From Hedera helix (Eukaryota > Streptophyta > Magnoliopsida > Apiales > Araliaceae), in contig OX359266.1 of the NCBI GenBank assembly GCA_947179155.2, positions 12,848,098-12,912,097 on the forward strand: DNA of 64,000 nucleotides. Direction: 5' to 3'. Both the position numbers and the translations under genes were made by a program. The notes under the pieces are model-generated. The model made no database searches and had not been told where the DNA came from. It saw nothing but the letters and a program-made list of their open reading frames with translations. Positions 1 through 12,297 of the stretch are shown here, in pieces; position 1 is the stretch's first letter; the number at the start of each line of letters is the position of its first letter.

Positions 1-3000
1 TGGGAACAGTCCATATTTTCAGGAGTTCCATCCTGAAGTGCCAAGCAAGCTACGTCAACCTTCATATTTTCTCGAATTCCATCCTGATGGGCCAAACAAG
101 CTAAGTCAAGCTTTTCCTCTTCAACAATTTTGACATTGGTTAGAACTTCATGACCTGAGGTCAGAATTTCATCAGATTTGGCCTCATCAATAATGGAGGT
201 CGTAGAAAGCTTAGAATCAGGACTAATAGCTGCGGAAATGGCTGAGAAAATGGTGGCATTTGTTTCAATATCAACCCACCGATCCCCCACCCAATCTCTT
301 GAAGCTCTTAAATTCTTTCCGTGTACATTCAAAAATAAGTTTTCACCTGATATAACACCCAACAAAAATAATGATAGAATCAGAAAAAGGGAATATACAG
401 ATCAAAAGATACAGCGAATGTATGCGTGTATGTATACAAACATACTTGGGACAAAAACTTGCAGTATTCCATCTTCTGAATTGCCAATTCCAATTAAAAC
501 TCCTTCCCACCAGCCATCACTCCACCATGCATCTACTGGAGCTCCAGCCTCCAAAGCCAGATGTGATTCATTGTGAGAAAGAGTAGGCCTAATTGTAGGG
601 CGCCTACGGTGTCTCATTCCAAGTTTATCGGGCATTGCCAGCCTGAATGCTGGGATCCATTCCTATAATTTGATGCAGACATCAGAAAAATTAAATTAAA
701 TTAAATTAAATACCCAATAACATAAATTAATTCAAGTCACAATATAGCAAGTTTCTTTCTGGACAGATGGTAGGTAAGTTAACATTAGACTCTATTCACT
801 TAAAATTCAATTGGAAAGCAAACTTTTGATAGGTGAACACCACATGAGTAATTTCTGGTGCAAGGAAGTAGGAACCTTGCATCTTGGAGACTTGACAACC
901 ATTGACATTACAACCTTATTTATCAGAAAATTCAACTATCATCTTTAATGATTTCTCATAAATAAATAATAAATAAATAAAAGCTGTGATCAAAGACACT
1001 TCTATGCCAACGGCTGACAAGGAAAACATGCAGACACTGATGCCTACACCTATCATAAAGAAGTGGCTAACCAAGAGAGAAAAACTAATAGCTCAGCTTC
1101 TATAGCAATGGTAGTCAAAGGAAAAATATAAGATCACAAAATCTCCTAATGCTATTATTTACAATATGTTGCACCATATGCATATTGATAGCAAATCGTT
1201 TTAGTCAAACATACATTGCAGGTTTGTAGTTGGTCTACAAAATTTCCATTATAGCTATAATTCCAACTGCTTTCATGTAATAAATGGCACAGCCAGCCAT
1301 ACAAGGAATGCTAATTTATTTTTGATCAAGGGAAATATGGCTGCAAGGAGCATTTTACATTACGTAAAAGAGATTACAAAAATGTAACATGTTCCATCTT
1401 TACACCATGAATAAGCTTAACAATATATTTCCCACATTAATACTATTTAATTTGTCGAGCAACTAAAATTCAACCATCATTCAAGTTAATTTATTTTACT
1501 TTTTTCTTTGGTATAGACTGCTAAAGGCTTAAAGCTTGAAACCATGGAGTAAATTATTCATTGCCTAACTAAAGTGCTAACGAATACCTCAAGATTTCCG
1601 GATCCATCTTCATCCTTTACGTCATCATAGTGGACTCGTATCTGTCTTTGGGAAACCTGCAAGATCGTACACCTAAACCAGCAACCTCGGATACCACTAT
1701 CTTGGCAGAGCAGCTCTATCTTCTCATTAACTTTGAAGAGCGGAGTCTCCAAAGGTGGGCATTCAACATACTTGGAACAGATCAACCTCCTCCATATACC
1801 ATACTTCAATTTTTGGCCTGATGATTTAAATGGCATCGCCTGGCTCCCTCTACAACTTCTGGTTCTCTTAGTTCCCACTTTTACATTTTCTTGTGGGCTA
1901 AAGTCATCATCATCGAAGAAATCAGATATGCATGAGAAAATTGGTTGATCGAAATAGCCACATAATTTACTCAATTTGAAAGGCTTCACACGATTGCCTT
2001 TAAATTGTCTGAAGCAAAGATGTATTCTAGCTAGCAAATCTTGAGGAAGAACAGCTAGACATTTCTCATAATGTTCACGAGTTAAAACTATGGCAGGACC
2101 ATCAACACATTCCACACTGATGACTTGTGCGTGGGGTGTGATGAAAACTTCTTTGGGGTGTGGATTTCGTAAAGAAACAACACCTTTGACTTCTCGATTA
2201 TGGTGGAACCACCTCACTTTGACCTTCTTCTGGCCCTTTCTGTCTTCATACATATCTTCAAGATATGCAATGTAGCGGTTCTCTTCTTCAGCCATGACAA
2301 AGACAAATGATTGTATCTGAACCCAAGAAGAGAGAGGGAATCAAAAGAAAGACAAGCATTAGATTCAAAATGACGGTGGTAAAAACAAAGTTCACAGAAA
2401 ATACTAATTAGTTCCCACTAAAATGTCATCTAAAGCCCCCCTCCCTATTGACATTTCAAGTCCTTACAAGTTTCTCTTCGAAAAATGTTTCCCTTCCTAG
2501 CAGTTGATGTTAGTCCCAGTTTTATTTTTATTTTTCCCATTTACTCCTATTTTCATACTTAGACAAGTCTTTCAAAAGATTCAATATGGAAATACTAATC
2601 GATGCTTACCGCGATTGTGATCCCATTCCTACAGAATGCTGGGTAGTGCTTCAGTTGTTTACCACATGCCCATGCTTCACCAGACCACACAATGTCTGAA
2701 GCATGTCCTTTCAAATTCCTTGAAAGCCGGCCCTGATAAGTGGATCTCACATAATCAAATAATGAACTAACAGGAAACTGACATTAACATAAAACCAAAC
2801 TGAAAATACCTTGCAATCTGGCATGTGGATCTGTTGAGTATTGACACCAGATATAGGATCACCTTTTGATGATTCTGCAATTAAAAAAGATTAAAACTTT
2901 TAAATTACAAAAATCATATTCTTCATAGTCCAGAAAAGAAAATTTAAAAGTAAATAGTTTTCAAGCATGTACAAAACTAAACTATAACTATTTATTTATT

Positions 3001-4062
3001 TTGGTAGGTAAAATTTTACCCCAAGCATGAACAAAAGTAAACTATAAATGTTAACAGAAAGTGTCCAAAGAATTTGAGTATGTCGAGGTGTTGCAGCACC
3101 AAAAAACAGATCCAAAGTCAGATGTTTACAACTAGAATTGAACTTTGGGGAAACTGAAAAACCCCATATGTGGAGTTCAGCTGCACCCATCGAGAAGTGA
3201 TGACATGGCTAAGGAAATCTTTTTAAGTTAAGATTAACTTTAAAAAAAATTGCACAAGGTGATATACTATTAAGACGCATCTTTATTATGTATAAAAATT
3301 AAAAAGAGGTGGTAATCATGTATTGTCTAAACTCTACGCATTTCTCAACCTTGATAAAAAGCATGTAATTCCACCTTTCTTTGTACAATACATCTACATA
3401 TTCTTATTACTTTTCTAGGTTATTTCATTTGACCTCCCTTGAGGCTTTGCAATAATTTGCCCTCTACCATCTTCTGCAGAGTACCCACGACACTTACTTC
3501 CATCAGTTAAAACTTAAAACATATACAACATTTTCCTGTTATCAGTTGACAACATTGACCATCTTAATTTCTAACTATCACATTCATTAATCTGGAATGC
3601 TATATTCAAATGATACATCGGGCATATCAATGGAAAAAATTAAGACTAGTATCCTCTTTTCATTATCTTCTCTTCCATCTAAAAGAAATTCACCTTTGAG
3701 AAATGGACAGGGAAATACAAAACCACTCAGACTATGGATGAAGCTCAAACAAAAAATTTACAGTGGCAAGAACCAAGTATATAACTAAACTATCATTACA
3801 ACAGCTCACTCATCCACCCACCAATTGACCAGCTCTTGGGATATATCCCAGCCAGAACATGATCTCCCATGAAAACAAAGTCTACACCTGAACTTGCTGG
3901 AGGTTGTATCAGTGCCAAGATATGGTACTACACCATAAACATATATTTGTGTCATTCAAAAGCAAAACCTCAATATTAGTTCTACTAAATTGATTCACTT
4001 ATTTTCACTTGTGAACAGCATACACAATTCAAATTCAATGTACATCAGCTCCAACTAGGTGC

Positions 4063-4110
<48 letters not shown>

Positions 4111-4875
4111 AGCAATACTAAACAGTAAACCTCAATTCAAAAAATGGACATAAAATGAAGTTACAAATCCAATTCAAGGAATTTTCATAGATGCTTCTGT
4201 ATTTCTTCATAGATAAGAAAATGTTGTTGACAAATTAAATCATTTCCCTTGACACCTCAAACATGAAAAGAATTAAATAGCTCACAACACAAACCAGGTT
4301 TTGAGAATTAGAATTTAGCAAGTGTACCAAAGAATTTCTTTCTCTAGTTCTAAGTAAATCTATCAAATTCTGTAACCCACTTTAAAACTAGATATTATGC
4401 TTATTGTCTTTAGTAAAAACCAGATCCAGAGTACTCCTACAGTTTTCATAGAAGAAGAAAACTTCTGTTTCAGCAAAGAAAATAAACCCCATTTTGAAAT
4501 GAATTTTGGATAAGTTTACATGTCCCTGCTGCTACGCAAATGTAATGACTGTAAAATGAACAAGACAAGGAATAACATACTTGAATGATCGCCATGCCAA
4601 TGCTGGTTCGATAGCATAGATGTGAGCCAGTTGACAACCTCTCTCCTTGATCTCCACCTGTATCCGGCATGGGCCAAATCCTCGGCCCCATGAGCATTCA
4701 AGAACTCCTCAGAAACAACATAAAACATGTGCCTAACACTTCTCTCAGTGCCTACAACAGCTAGAATTGATTCCCCTGCAATATCCTTCAAGAAATAATG
4801 CACCACACGGTTGCCCCGCTCTTTTGAAACAAATTGCTCTTTCCACTCCACAAAACATGGACCACTTGCAGCCAT
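1..4875 (-). CDS. BAH and tandem Agenet domain protein, spliced, 3' end outside window
   Basis: Six coding exons fit GT-AG introns with matching phases: 4875-4581, 2874-2810, 2732-2610, 2316-1588, 662-446 and 346-1 (open at the window edge). The start ATG at 4875 opens a conserved N-terminal block (residues 1-98, with FVEWKEQFVSKERGNRVVHY-type sequence). A BAH domain spans about residues 148-290 (core VMAEEENRYIAYLEDMYED, then VKVRWFHHNREV). A first Agenet/Tudor-like domain runs about 354-430 (YDDVKDEDGSGNLE joined to EWIPAFRLAMPDKLG across intron 4). A second Agenet runs about 439-507 (VDAWWSDGWWEGVL, then RDWVGDRWVDI). Known: Arabidopsis proteins annotated 'agenet domain / BAH domain' (the AT1G68580 and AT5G55600 type, named from memory) share this order, and such modules read histone marks. 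The ATG at 2295 is internal, because exon 4 begins at 2316 in frame. A nuclear chromatin role is inferred, not shown. At least 591 residues are encoded here. Confidence 0.9.
4065..4109 (+). repeat. Homopolymer run of 45 G in intron 1
   Basis: An uninterrupted run of 45 G follows GGTGCCC inside the 1706-bp first intron (2875-4580) of the BAH-Agenet gene. It is transcribed as C on the gene's strand. It could be a true expanded homopolymer or a consensus error of the assembly. Confidence 0.95.
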
Positions 4876-5142
4876 GTTTTGACAAGAACCAACAAGTGCC
4901 CTTAATCAAACATCAGACTCCTAGAAGTAACCCTAATTACACAGTCAAATATGCCTATCCAAAAACAGCCAAAAAGGGTCCTCACCCACTTAAATCAACA
5001 GCCTAAAAAGCTAAAATCTAGCTTCAATTCAACAAAAAAAACAATTTTTTTAAGAATTTTATCCCTTGATCAATCCTAAGTACCTACAAGACTATCCTAC
5101 CTAGTCAAACCTCAGAAACAAAAGCAGAATATGGGTATTAAC

Positions 5143-5690
5143 CTGCACAATCCTATAGCTTTGAAGATCTGCAAAGAAGATCAAACACAGAGAAATTAGA
5201 TTAGGTCTGTACAAAATTAGAAACAAAGAGAAAATTTTGTTTCAAAAACTCTGTTAAAACACCCACATTAAAATTGAAGTGGGCAAATTATATCAAACAA
5301 ACTTCGGGAGAAAATTAACCTCTAAATTTGGGGTTTGATGGGGCTGACCTGATGTTGGTGGGGGTTTTCGGAGACTTCAAAGCATGATTATGCTAATTGC
5401 TCTTGGACTGAATGGGTTTATGAAGAAAGTGAGATTAAGAAAGAAAATGACAAGATAAAGTAGTACCTGCTCAAGGGAAAGATGCAGAGTCTTGGAACTT
5501 CACAATTTCATTTAGGCAGGTGCAGCTGCTGAAGAGAGAAGAGTTGAGGCAAGAGGAAAGAGCGGTGGTAGCCGGTAGGGAGAGGGTAAAAACTAAAAAC
5601 CAAAAACATATCTTAGAGAAATTTTTGGCTAAAGAAAAAATTCTGAGGGCGTTGAGTATATTGACCCCACTGTGACGCACATGGTAGGAA
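5143..5690 (-). promoter_or_regulatory. Probable 5' UTR exon(s) and transcription start region of the BAH-Agenet gene
   Basis: Upstream of the start codon, on the gene's strand, a pyrimidine-rich leader (about 5600-5467) ends in a good donor (CAG then GTACTA, exon end 5467). A possible 26-nt noncoding exon at 5168-5143 lies between TTTGCAG and a GTTAAT donor. The leader contains a minimal upstream ORF (ATG AAA TTG TGA). The acceptor just before the ATG exon could not be settled; several AGs lie between 4876 and 4960. RNA evidence is absent, so the UTR structure is inferred from splice consensus only. Confidence 0.45.
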
Positions 5691-5699
5691 AAACTAGGA

Positions 5700-5861
5700 A
5701 TAAATATTTTTAGGTTGGAATTTTGTTAGTATCAAAATCCAAAAGGAAATTTCCCCAAAAAAAAAAAGAGAGAAGTTAATTTTTGTGCCCAATTTTTGCC
5801 TACCCATATAATTGGGTTTATAAGTTTTTGTTTTTAAATATTAAATTATAATTAATTCGTA

Positions 5862-5914
<53 letters not shown>

Positions 5915-6610
5915 GGGTGTCCATCCACAGCAACTGATTGTCAAGAGTGTTGTTTTAGCAACTAAAATAGGAGATAATTTCTTTGTAAAATTAAGCTACC
6001 GTAACAGCTTGTTGCGGAAGAGTCTTTTATAAAAAAAATTGACCTTGCCGCAATAAGTTGCTGAGGCAGAGGCCAAAAATTAGTTGTTGGGCTCTGAATT
6101 AGTGTTATATATATATATATAAAGGGAAGCATAATCAAGTCAATATGATATGGTCCTATCTTTTTTTTTCCTTGTATTAAAGATCTTACCATTTTCAAAG
6201 TAATTGGAGTTTTATCTTTTTTTTTATTTCTATTTAAGAGTTCTAAGAGATTAATCTCCTTTCTTTCACACGGTATAATATTTCTTTTATCGTTGAGTCT
6301 CTTTTTTCTCAATCCACACATACAAAATGTAAGATTAATGCCAATTTATCACTATAAAGCTAGCTAGATTGTGCCAACACTTCAAAAATTATAAGTGTGA
6401 CTAGCTTACTAACTAATAGAGATGTTGCCTCAAAAGCACAAGAAATAACATGATATTACATTTGGATTAAAAGAATAAAATTGGTGAAAGAATAAAATAG
6501 AAAAGGAAATAAAATAGAGAGTAGAGTAATTCTTTTTATTCTAGTTGGAATATGTCATTCAATATCATCTCTCAACGAATAAAATTCATAAATTTGACAA
6601 GAATAAGAAT
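5700..6610. other. Intergenic AT-rich DNA, possibly ending in an old MITE
   Basis: No gene is supported; the 119-residue minus-strand ORF at 5962-6321 is low-complexity and lacks recognisable motifs. From about 6460 the DNA is rich in AATAAAAT/GAATAA repeats. After the 6616-26383 insertion, a similar AATAAGTCATTCTATTC-type end follows to about 26485. The outer retroelement may therefore have landed inside an older AT-rich MITE; this is weakly supported. Confidence 0.35.
5867..5908. repeat. (AT)n microsatellite
   Basis: An almost pure AT dinucleotide run of about 42 bp sits upstream of the BAH-Agenet gene. A shorter (AT)n lies at about 6108-6121. Confidence 0.95.
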
Positions 6611-6615
6611 GATTC

Positions 6616-7083
6616 TGTTAACACTCGGATTTGTCCACATGTTCAACCACTACTTAAACGTAAACCCGCAGAAAAAGAACAACTAGAAAGTATCGGACGG
6701 CTTGGGCCGCCAGAAGTTACATCCTGTGTGAGAGTAAGAACATGTTTCAAGATTTGCTAACAATGGAGGTAAAAAGTATTTAGTAGGCTAGAATATTATA
6801 TATAGTATATCTATTGTTCATTTTGTATTTATAGTAGTCACACTTTCTTAATGGGTTTATGATTCCTAATAAGAATTATATAGTAGAGATCTTATTAGAA
6901 TAGGTAATTACCATACAAATTAGTATTGAATGTGGTAACTAGTTTGTGTCTTAAGTGATAAAGTAGCGAACCCAAGTTTATTAGACTTAGGAGTCCTCAT
7001 GTGAGTGTATTAGGCCTAATGGGTTGTAGGGATAAGGCCAAATATAAGCATCCCTTTTGCGCTAATAAATACGTAGCCTAACA
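6616..7083 (-). repeat. 3' LTR of the old Tat-type element
   Basis: It begins TGTTAACACTCGG and ends GTAGCCTAACA. It aligns along its length with 25916-26383, including the shared block around TATTTATAGTAGTCA, which in minus orientation gives a TATA-like TATAAATA. Divergence between the pair is clearly greater than for the young Tat LTRs. Confidence 0.85.
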
Positions 7084-7124
7084 TTACCCCCCATTCCTTT
7101 AGCATATGAAATAAAATGAAGGAG

Positions 7125-8090
7125 TAGAGAAAAGGTTTCGAGAGCTCAGAAGGCTTCTAGGACCGAAGGCAAAAGGTTTCAAGAGTTCGAATACTATGAT
7201 GAGTAAAGACAAAAGGTTTTGGGAGTCCAAAGACTTCATGACCGAAGAGATAAGGTTTCGAGAGTTCGAAGACTACAACAACTGAAGACAAGAGGTTTTA
7301 GGACTTCGAAAACTACAACGACCAAAGACAGGAGGCTTCAGAAGTCTAAAAACTAAAACGAGGGCTGCAAACGATCCGATCTGATGTGAACTTTGTCAAA
7401 TTAAAATAGAACTCGAACACTATTAGTCAAACTTGAATATGTTTGTATAACATGATTGAACCAACACACATATGCAAGTTCGTATCATTAGCTGTATGCA
7501 AACAGTTCGCGAATATAGTCAAATAACATCATGTTCGTGAACATCTAAACATTTACAAACACAAACTAGTTCACAAATAACTCATGAACATATTCGAACT
7601 TGATCAAGTTCACGAATATTTAAATCAACTATTTATATTTAGAATTTAAAAATATTAAACATGTAAGATATATAATTTGAACTCGAGCATCATACGAACT
7701 ACTCGCGAACCGATCGAACTGAAACTCAAACTGTTCACGAATAAAGTCGAACTGAACCATATGGTTCACGAACATGTTCGAACGAGTAATCGAACGCAAT
7801 ACCATGTGCTAACTGGACTCAATAAATTAATCAAATCAAATTTGAACCGAACTCGAACCGAATTGAACCAATTCGCTAACAATTTAGCTCATTTATAGGC
7901 CTAACTACAATGAGCGAAGATAAGAGATTTCAAGGGTCTAAAGACTACAACGACTTGAGACATGAGGTTTTGGGAGTCTGAAAGGCTACCACGACTGAAG
8001 ATAAAAGGTTTCAAGAGTCCAAATGACTACCACGACCGAAGAAAAAAGGCTTCGGGAGTCCGAATGATTAACACAACCAAAGATAAAGCC
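7125..8090. repeat. 40-bp minisatellite inside the old Tat element, split by a MITE
   Basis: Degenerate units of about 40 bp around GACCGAAGAYAAAAGGTTTC and a GAGTTCGAA/GAGTCCGAA block repeat at least six times at 7125-7361. The array resumes in register with about four units at 7914-8090, after the 544-bp insertion. Tandem repeats in the 3' noncoding part are known for Tat/Ogre-group elements. Confidence 0.8.
7362..7905. mobile_element. Non-autonomous hAT-type MITE
   Basis: A 544-bp block interrupts the 40-bp minisatellite. It is flanked by near-identical 8-mers, TAAAACGA (7354-7361) and TACAATGA (7906-7913), matching at 6 of 8 positions. Its ends are imperfect inverted repeats (AGGGCTGCAAACGA against AGGCCTATAAATGA on the other strand). 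The interior is full of TTCGCGAAC/GTTCACGAA palindromic words. No coding capacity is visible. An 8-bp target duplication points to hAT. Confidence 0.65.
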
Positions 8091-8459
8091 TAGATCAAGT
8101 GAAATTCAATTTATAATTGAATGGGTCACCCACCATTTAGAAGTGATGCAATTATTCCTTATAAAATGAGCGGTCTACTTAGGTGTGGGCTGATGGATAT
8201 CCACTAAATTCATATGAACTTCTAAGAAGTGAACTTTAACTCCTTTGAGAATCAAGGATTCGAGTCGCCAATTATATATCCTGCAAAGGTACTCTACAAT
8301 CATTGAATCGTCCTGTAGAGTCTTGCATGATAAGTTCTTTTAAAATTATTAGATCAAAGGAAGATGAGTCATGTAGAAAATAATGACATAGACAAGAGGT
8401 GCAGAGGTCTCAATCGACACTATTTCGATTGTGTCTTTTGTAATTTTGAGCTTTTCGGT

Positions 8460-8948
8460 TGTTGACGCCTGATTCTGCCCGCTGTCCTGCTGGCTGCCAG
8501 GGAAGAATACCTGCACAGAAGTCCTAACATCTTAGGCTGTTGATGGACTCCTCCGGTGTGAGTGTTAGTGAAGGTTTCAAGATTGGTCAACAATAGAGGT
8601 TTGAGTATCTAGTATATTAGAATAATGTGTATGTGTGCATAACCTTTACCTCCATCATTGACTGAGTATTTATAGTGCATACCTGACTCTTACCGATTCC
8701 TCTTAGGATTGTCTATCAACGTGTTATAATTTGAATATGATGGTAATATCCTAAACCATCTAGGAACCTGACTCCTATTCTAATTCGGATTAGATATAGT
8801 AAATAGTCACAGTCCAGATTGGTGAAGGGTCCTAACCCAAGCCTATCGGACTCAGAAGTCCTCATGGAAGACTACCAGGCTGACGGTCCATTGGGCCTAG
8901 CCCAACATGAGTTCCCGGATCAGGCCCGGCGAAATATATATCCTAACA
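8460..8948 (-). repeat. 3' LTR of the young Tat element
   Basis: It starts TGTTGACGCC and ends TATATCCTAACA. On the minus strand it carries a TATA-like box (CTATAAATACTCAGTC, near 8668-8683). It is followed by the polypurine tract complement at about 8949-8967. Confidence 0.93.
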
Positions 8949-9250
8949 TTGCCCCCCACTCCCCCAGTATATGAATGTGCTGAGGGAGTAGAATAAACAT
9001 TCCGGAGGTATACATAAGCGGGCAGATCCAGAGGGAAACTAACCCTTCGGGATTCCTTATGTACGAACATAAGCGATATCATACCGAAGGCATACCTTCT
9101 TGGAACTTTACATAGGAATTCTGGGACAATTGTTAATTATAGGAAGAAAACTCCTTCGGGAGCTTGGAAGCGTTGAACCGAAGGGAAAGTCCTTCGGGAA
9201 AACAGAGGTACTTAAATGAAGGAAAAAGCTTTCGAGGGCTCGGAGGTCTC

Positions 9251-10600
9251 TGATAGAGTTGAATTATACGATATTTTTATTCCCTAATACTTAGTTTTTA
9301 TATTTATTCTGTGTTTAAATGTTTAATTATTTAGCTCATTTTGGTTTTAATAGATCAGCGGGCAGAGCAAAACGATGTCGTTTTAAGGCAAACGAAAGGT
9401 CTGCGCAATGCGCAGCCAAGCAGCAGATTAGCGGAAGCGATGAAATAACACCATATTGAGCAAATAGGAAAATCGCGCAATGCGCGGGTGGTATTCTGAC
9501 GTCACTGCACGCGGTTCTGCGTTGACCATGTTTGACTGCGCGTTACGGCCTGTTTAGTTGACACATTAATACTAGAAAACGAAATTATTTCAGAATTTTT
9601 GCTACCTTTTGATTCCAAATTGGATTTTAATTACAACTAGGGTTAGGATAATAATTATTTTTCTTTTTCTTTTATTTTTATTTGTGTTTTAAATCCTATT
9701 AGGCTTTGGAAAGTGTACTTCCTAGTAGGGTTAAGAGGATTTTGGAGCCTATAAATAGAGGGCTTGACAAACAATGTAACACACAACTCTCATTAGAATA
9801 AAAATTCTCTCTTCTATTATTTAGTGTTCTCTACAATTATGAGTAGCTAAATTCCTTTTCTTGGTTTAAGTGATTAAAGCCATCAAGATTTATACACTAT
9901 GAGATCTAATTTATTTTAATTGTTCAATTTATATTTTGATTATTGAATATTCTTCTATGCTTAATTTTATGATTAGTTTGTTTAATTGCTAGGAGGCCTA
10001 CTAGTTTATTATTCATATTAATCTGTTATTTGTGAAGCAACTAAGTTTAATAATTGTTTTGCATATCAAAAGATTATTTTATCTTAGGAAGAATATTCAT
10101 CTAAATTAAATACAGACACGTGGCTTGTGTTGTTTAGTTCAACGATCTTTCTAATTCTTAAAGTTGCTATTAAATTAAATCTTTAGCACATGTCGGGAGT
10201 TGTTTAATAGTAAGTGTATTTAGACCACGTGGTTCTACTTATCTAAAATTAAGGAGAAAGGAGAAAAATTATTCCACCTGCGAATAGTTCTTTCTACGGT
10301 GAATCTTCAAAATATTAATTGATTTATTTTTGCATCAGTGATCAGTTGTAAATTCTTGATGGTGGATATTAACTTAAACCAAGGCTTTTTCTTCTCATTT
10401 ATTCCATTAAATTATTTGTATAATTATTTTAGTTAATTTTATTTAAACTATTTCTTTGATTCAAAAACCCCCCAATTTTAATTTACGAAAACATAAGATT
10501 AAATTAATCATTCTCTGTGGGATCGACTCTTACTTGTACCACTACATATTTATTTTTCAAGAGTAAGATTTTATTTTTGGGTGCTTGCGACATCACACCA
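9251..10600 (+). repeat. 5' LTR of the truncated Athila element
   Basis: It begins TGATAGAGTTGAATTATACG and ends GACATCACACCA, about 1350 bp. TATA box CTATAAATAGAG near 9749-9760. It contains the palindrome-like AAAACGATGTCGTTTT at 9369-9384 and GCGCAATGCGC words near 9404-9485. It is homologous in reverse to the LTRs at 46304-47955 and 51956-53606, but about 300 bp shorter. Confidence 0.9.
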
Positions 10601-10605
10601 AATTT

Positions 10606-10623
10606 TGGCGCCGTTGCCGGGGA
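10606..10623 (+). other. Athila primer binding site (tRNA-Asp)
   Basis: TGGCGCCGTTGCCGGGGA lies 5 bp after the LTR end. It is complementary to the 3' end of plant tRNA-Asp (CCCCGGCAACGGCGCCA), the primer known for Athila elements. Confidence 0.9.
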
Positions 10624-10687
10624 ATTGATTGATTTATTTTTGTGTTTTTTTTAATTTTATTTTTCGTAGTTATTTTTATTTCCTTGC

Positions 10688-12068
10688 TTGTTTATGACCA
10701 TAACTCGTTCTACTAATCAAAGTGATTTAAGGTTTGATCCAGAAATCGAAAGAACTTTGCGCGGATTAAGGAAAGAAGGACAAACAAATCTTGAAGCCAC
10801 AGACATCATGGCTGGAAATCGAACCTTGAAGGAACTTGTAGCCCCAGATTTGAATCAACAACCTTTATGCATCACTTTTCCCAATTTAGATGTTAACATT
10901 TCTTTTGAGTTAAAGTCTAGTCTAATACATCTTTTACCTACTTTTCATGGACTTGCAGGTGAAGATCCGCATAAACACTTAAAAAAATTTCATGTGGTAT
11001 GCACGAGCATGAAACCACCCGGAGTGACTGAAGAGCAGATCAAATTACGAGCTTTTCCATTCTCTTTGAAAGATTTGGCTAAAGATTGACTCTACTATCT
11101 ATCATCCGGAAGTATAACCACATGGGAAGAGGTGAAGAGATTATTCTTGGAGAAATATTTCCCAGCTTCAAGGGCGGCCAGCATACGAAAAGAAATTTGT
11201 GGTGTGAGGCAGAACCATGGAGAATCCCTGTACGAGTATTGGGAACGTTTCAAGAAATTATGTGCAAACTGCCCCCACCATCAAATCAGCGAACAACTCC
11301 TAATCCAATACTTCTATGAGGGACTCATGTCTACTGATAGAAGCATCATTGTTGCTGCTAGTGGAGGCGCTTTGGTGGACAAAACGCCCGAAGCTGCAAG
11401 GAATTTAATTGCAAACATGGCGGCTAATTCTCAACAATTTGGCACTAGGCTTGATTTTTCGTCCAAAAATGTTAACGAGGTAAATATTTCTTCTCTTGAG
11501 CAACGAATTGATAATCTAACCTCCGTTGTTCGTCAAATGGCTGTAGGTAATACACAACAAGTAAAAGCTTGTGGGATTTGTGCGGTAGTAGGACATCCAA
11601 CATATATGTGCCCCACTATTCAAGAGGAGTCCTATGAACAAGTAAATGCAGCAGGTGATTTTCCTGGTCAACCACAAAGGAGATATGATCTCTATTCGAA
11701 CACATACAACTCAGGTTGGAGATATCATCCTAATTTCAGCTATGGAAATCCACAAGGGAATCCACCCACAAATCCAAACTTTGCAAGCTACCAACAATAC
11801 AAGCAGCCATATCCCAACAAACAACAGGGTCAATCATCTAATTCTAATGTCTTTAGAGAATTTGGTTAAACAACTTACCACTAACACTTTGCAATTTCAG
11901 CAGGACACGAAGGCAAATATGTATAATTTGGAAATGCAAATGGGACAAATGGCGACTGCCATCAATCGATTGGAGGCTCAAGGCTCTGGAAAATTACCAT
12001 CTCAAACGGTGGTGAATCTAAAAGAGAACGCAAGCGCAATCACTTTGAGAAGTGGTAAAGAGCTATAA
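10688..12068 (+). pseudogene. Athila gag, interrupted
   Basis: The start at 10688 gives MFMTITRSTNQSDLRFDPEI, a typical Athila Gag N-terminus that the second copy lacks. A TGA at 11087-11089 replaces the TGG present in the copy at 51.5 kb. The frame continues (RLFLEKYFPASRAASIRKEI, YEYWERFKKLCANCP) to the knuckle CGICAVVGHPTYMC (CX2CX4HX4C, near 11570-11611). A frameshift near 11850 moves the tail (LVKQLTTNTLQFQQD, AITLRSGKE) into another frame, and a TAA ends it at 12068. It is not expressible as one protein. Confidence 0.88.
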
Positions 12069-12297
12069 ACTTCGGAAACGACAGAGTCTGCACCAACAGA
12101 GCAAGGCAAAACAGAAGCAGACCACACGGACGAAGGCGACAGTAAAGCGGAGGACAATGTATTAAGGGACAATGGTAACCCTAAGCATAAATTTCCACCT
12201 CTCTCTGATTATAAACTGGTACCCCCTTTTCCTCTAGCTTTAACAGAAAAAAGAAAATATGAGAAAGATTCAGATTTAATGCGAGGTAAAAATTCCA

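Noticed and set aside
178..576. Plus-strand 132-residue ORF over the left end
   Set aside because: It is antisense to exons 5 and 6 of the BAH-Agenet gene and shows no domain; the minus-strand exons have matched splice phases.
5962..6321. 119-residue minus-strand ORF upstream of the host gene
   Set aside because: Low-complexity Lys/Ile-rich sequence including a translated (TA)n tract; no homology recognised.
10606..10623. tRNA-like sequence (tRNA-Asp 3' end complement)
   Set aside because: Only the 3' acceptor part is present; it is a retrotransposon primer binding site, not a tRNA gene.
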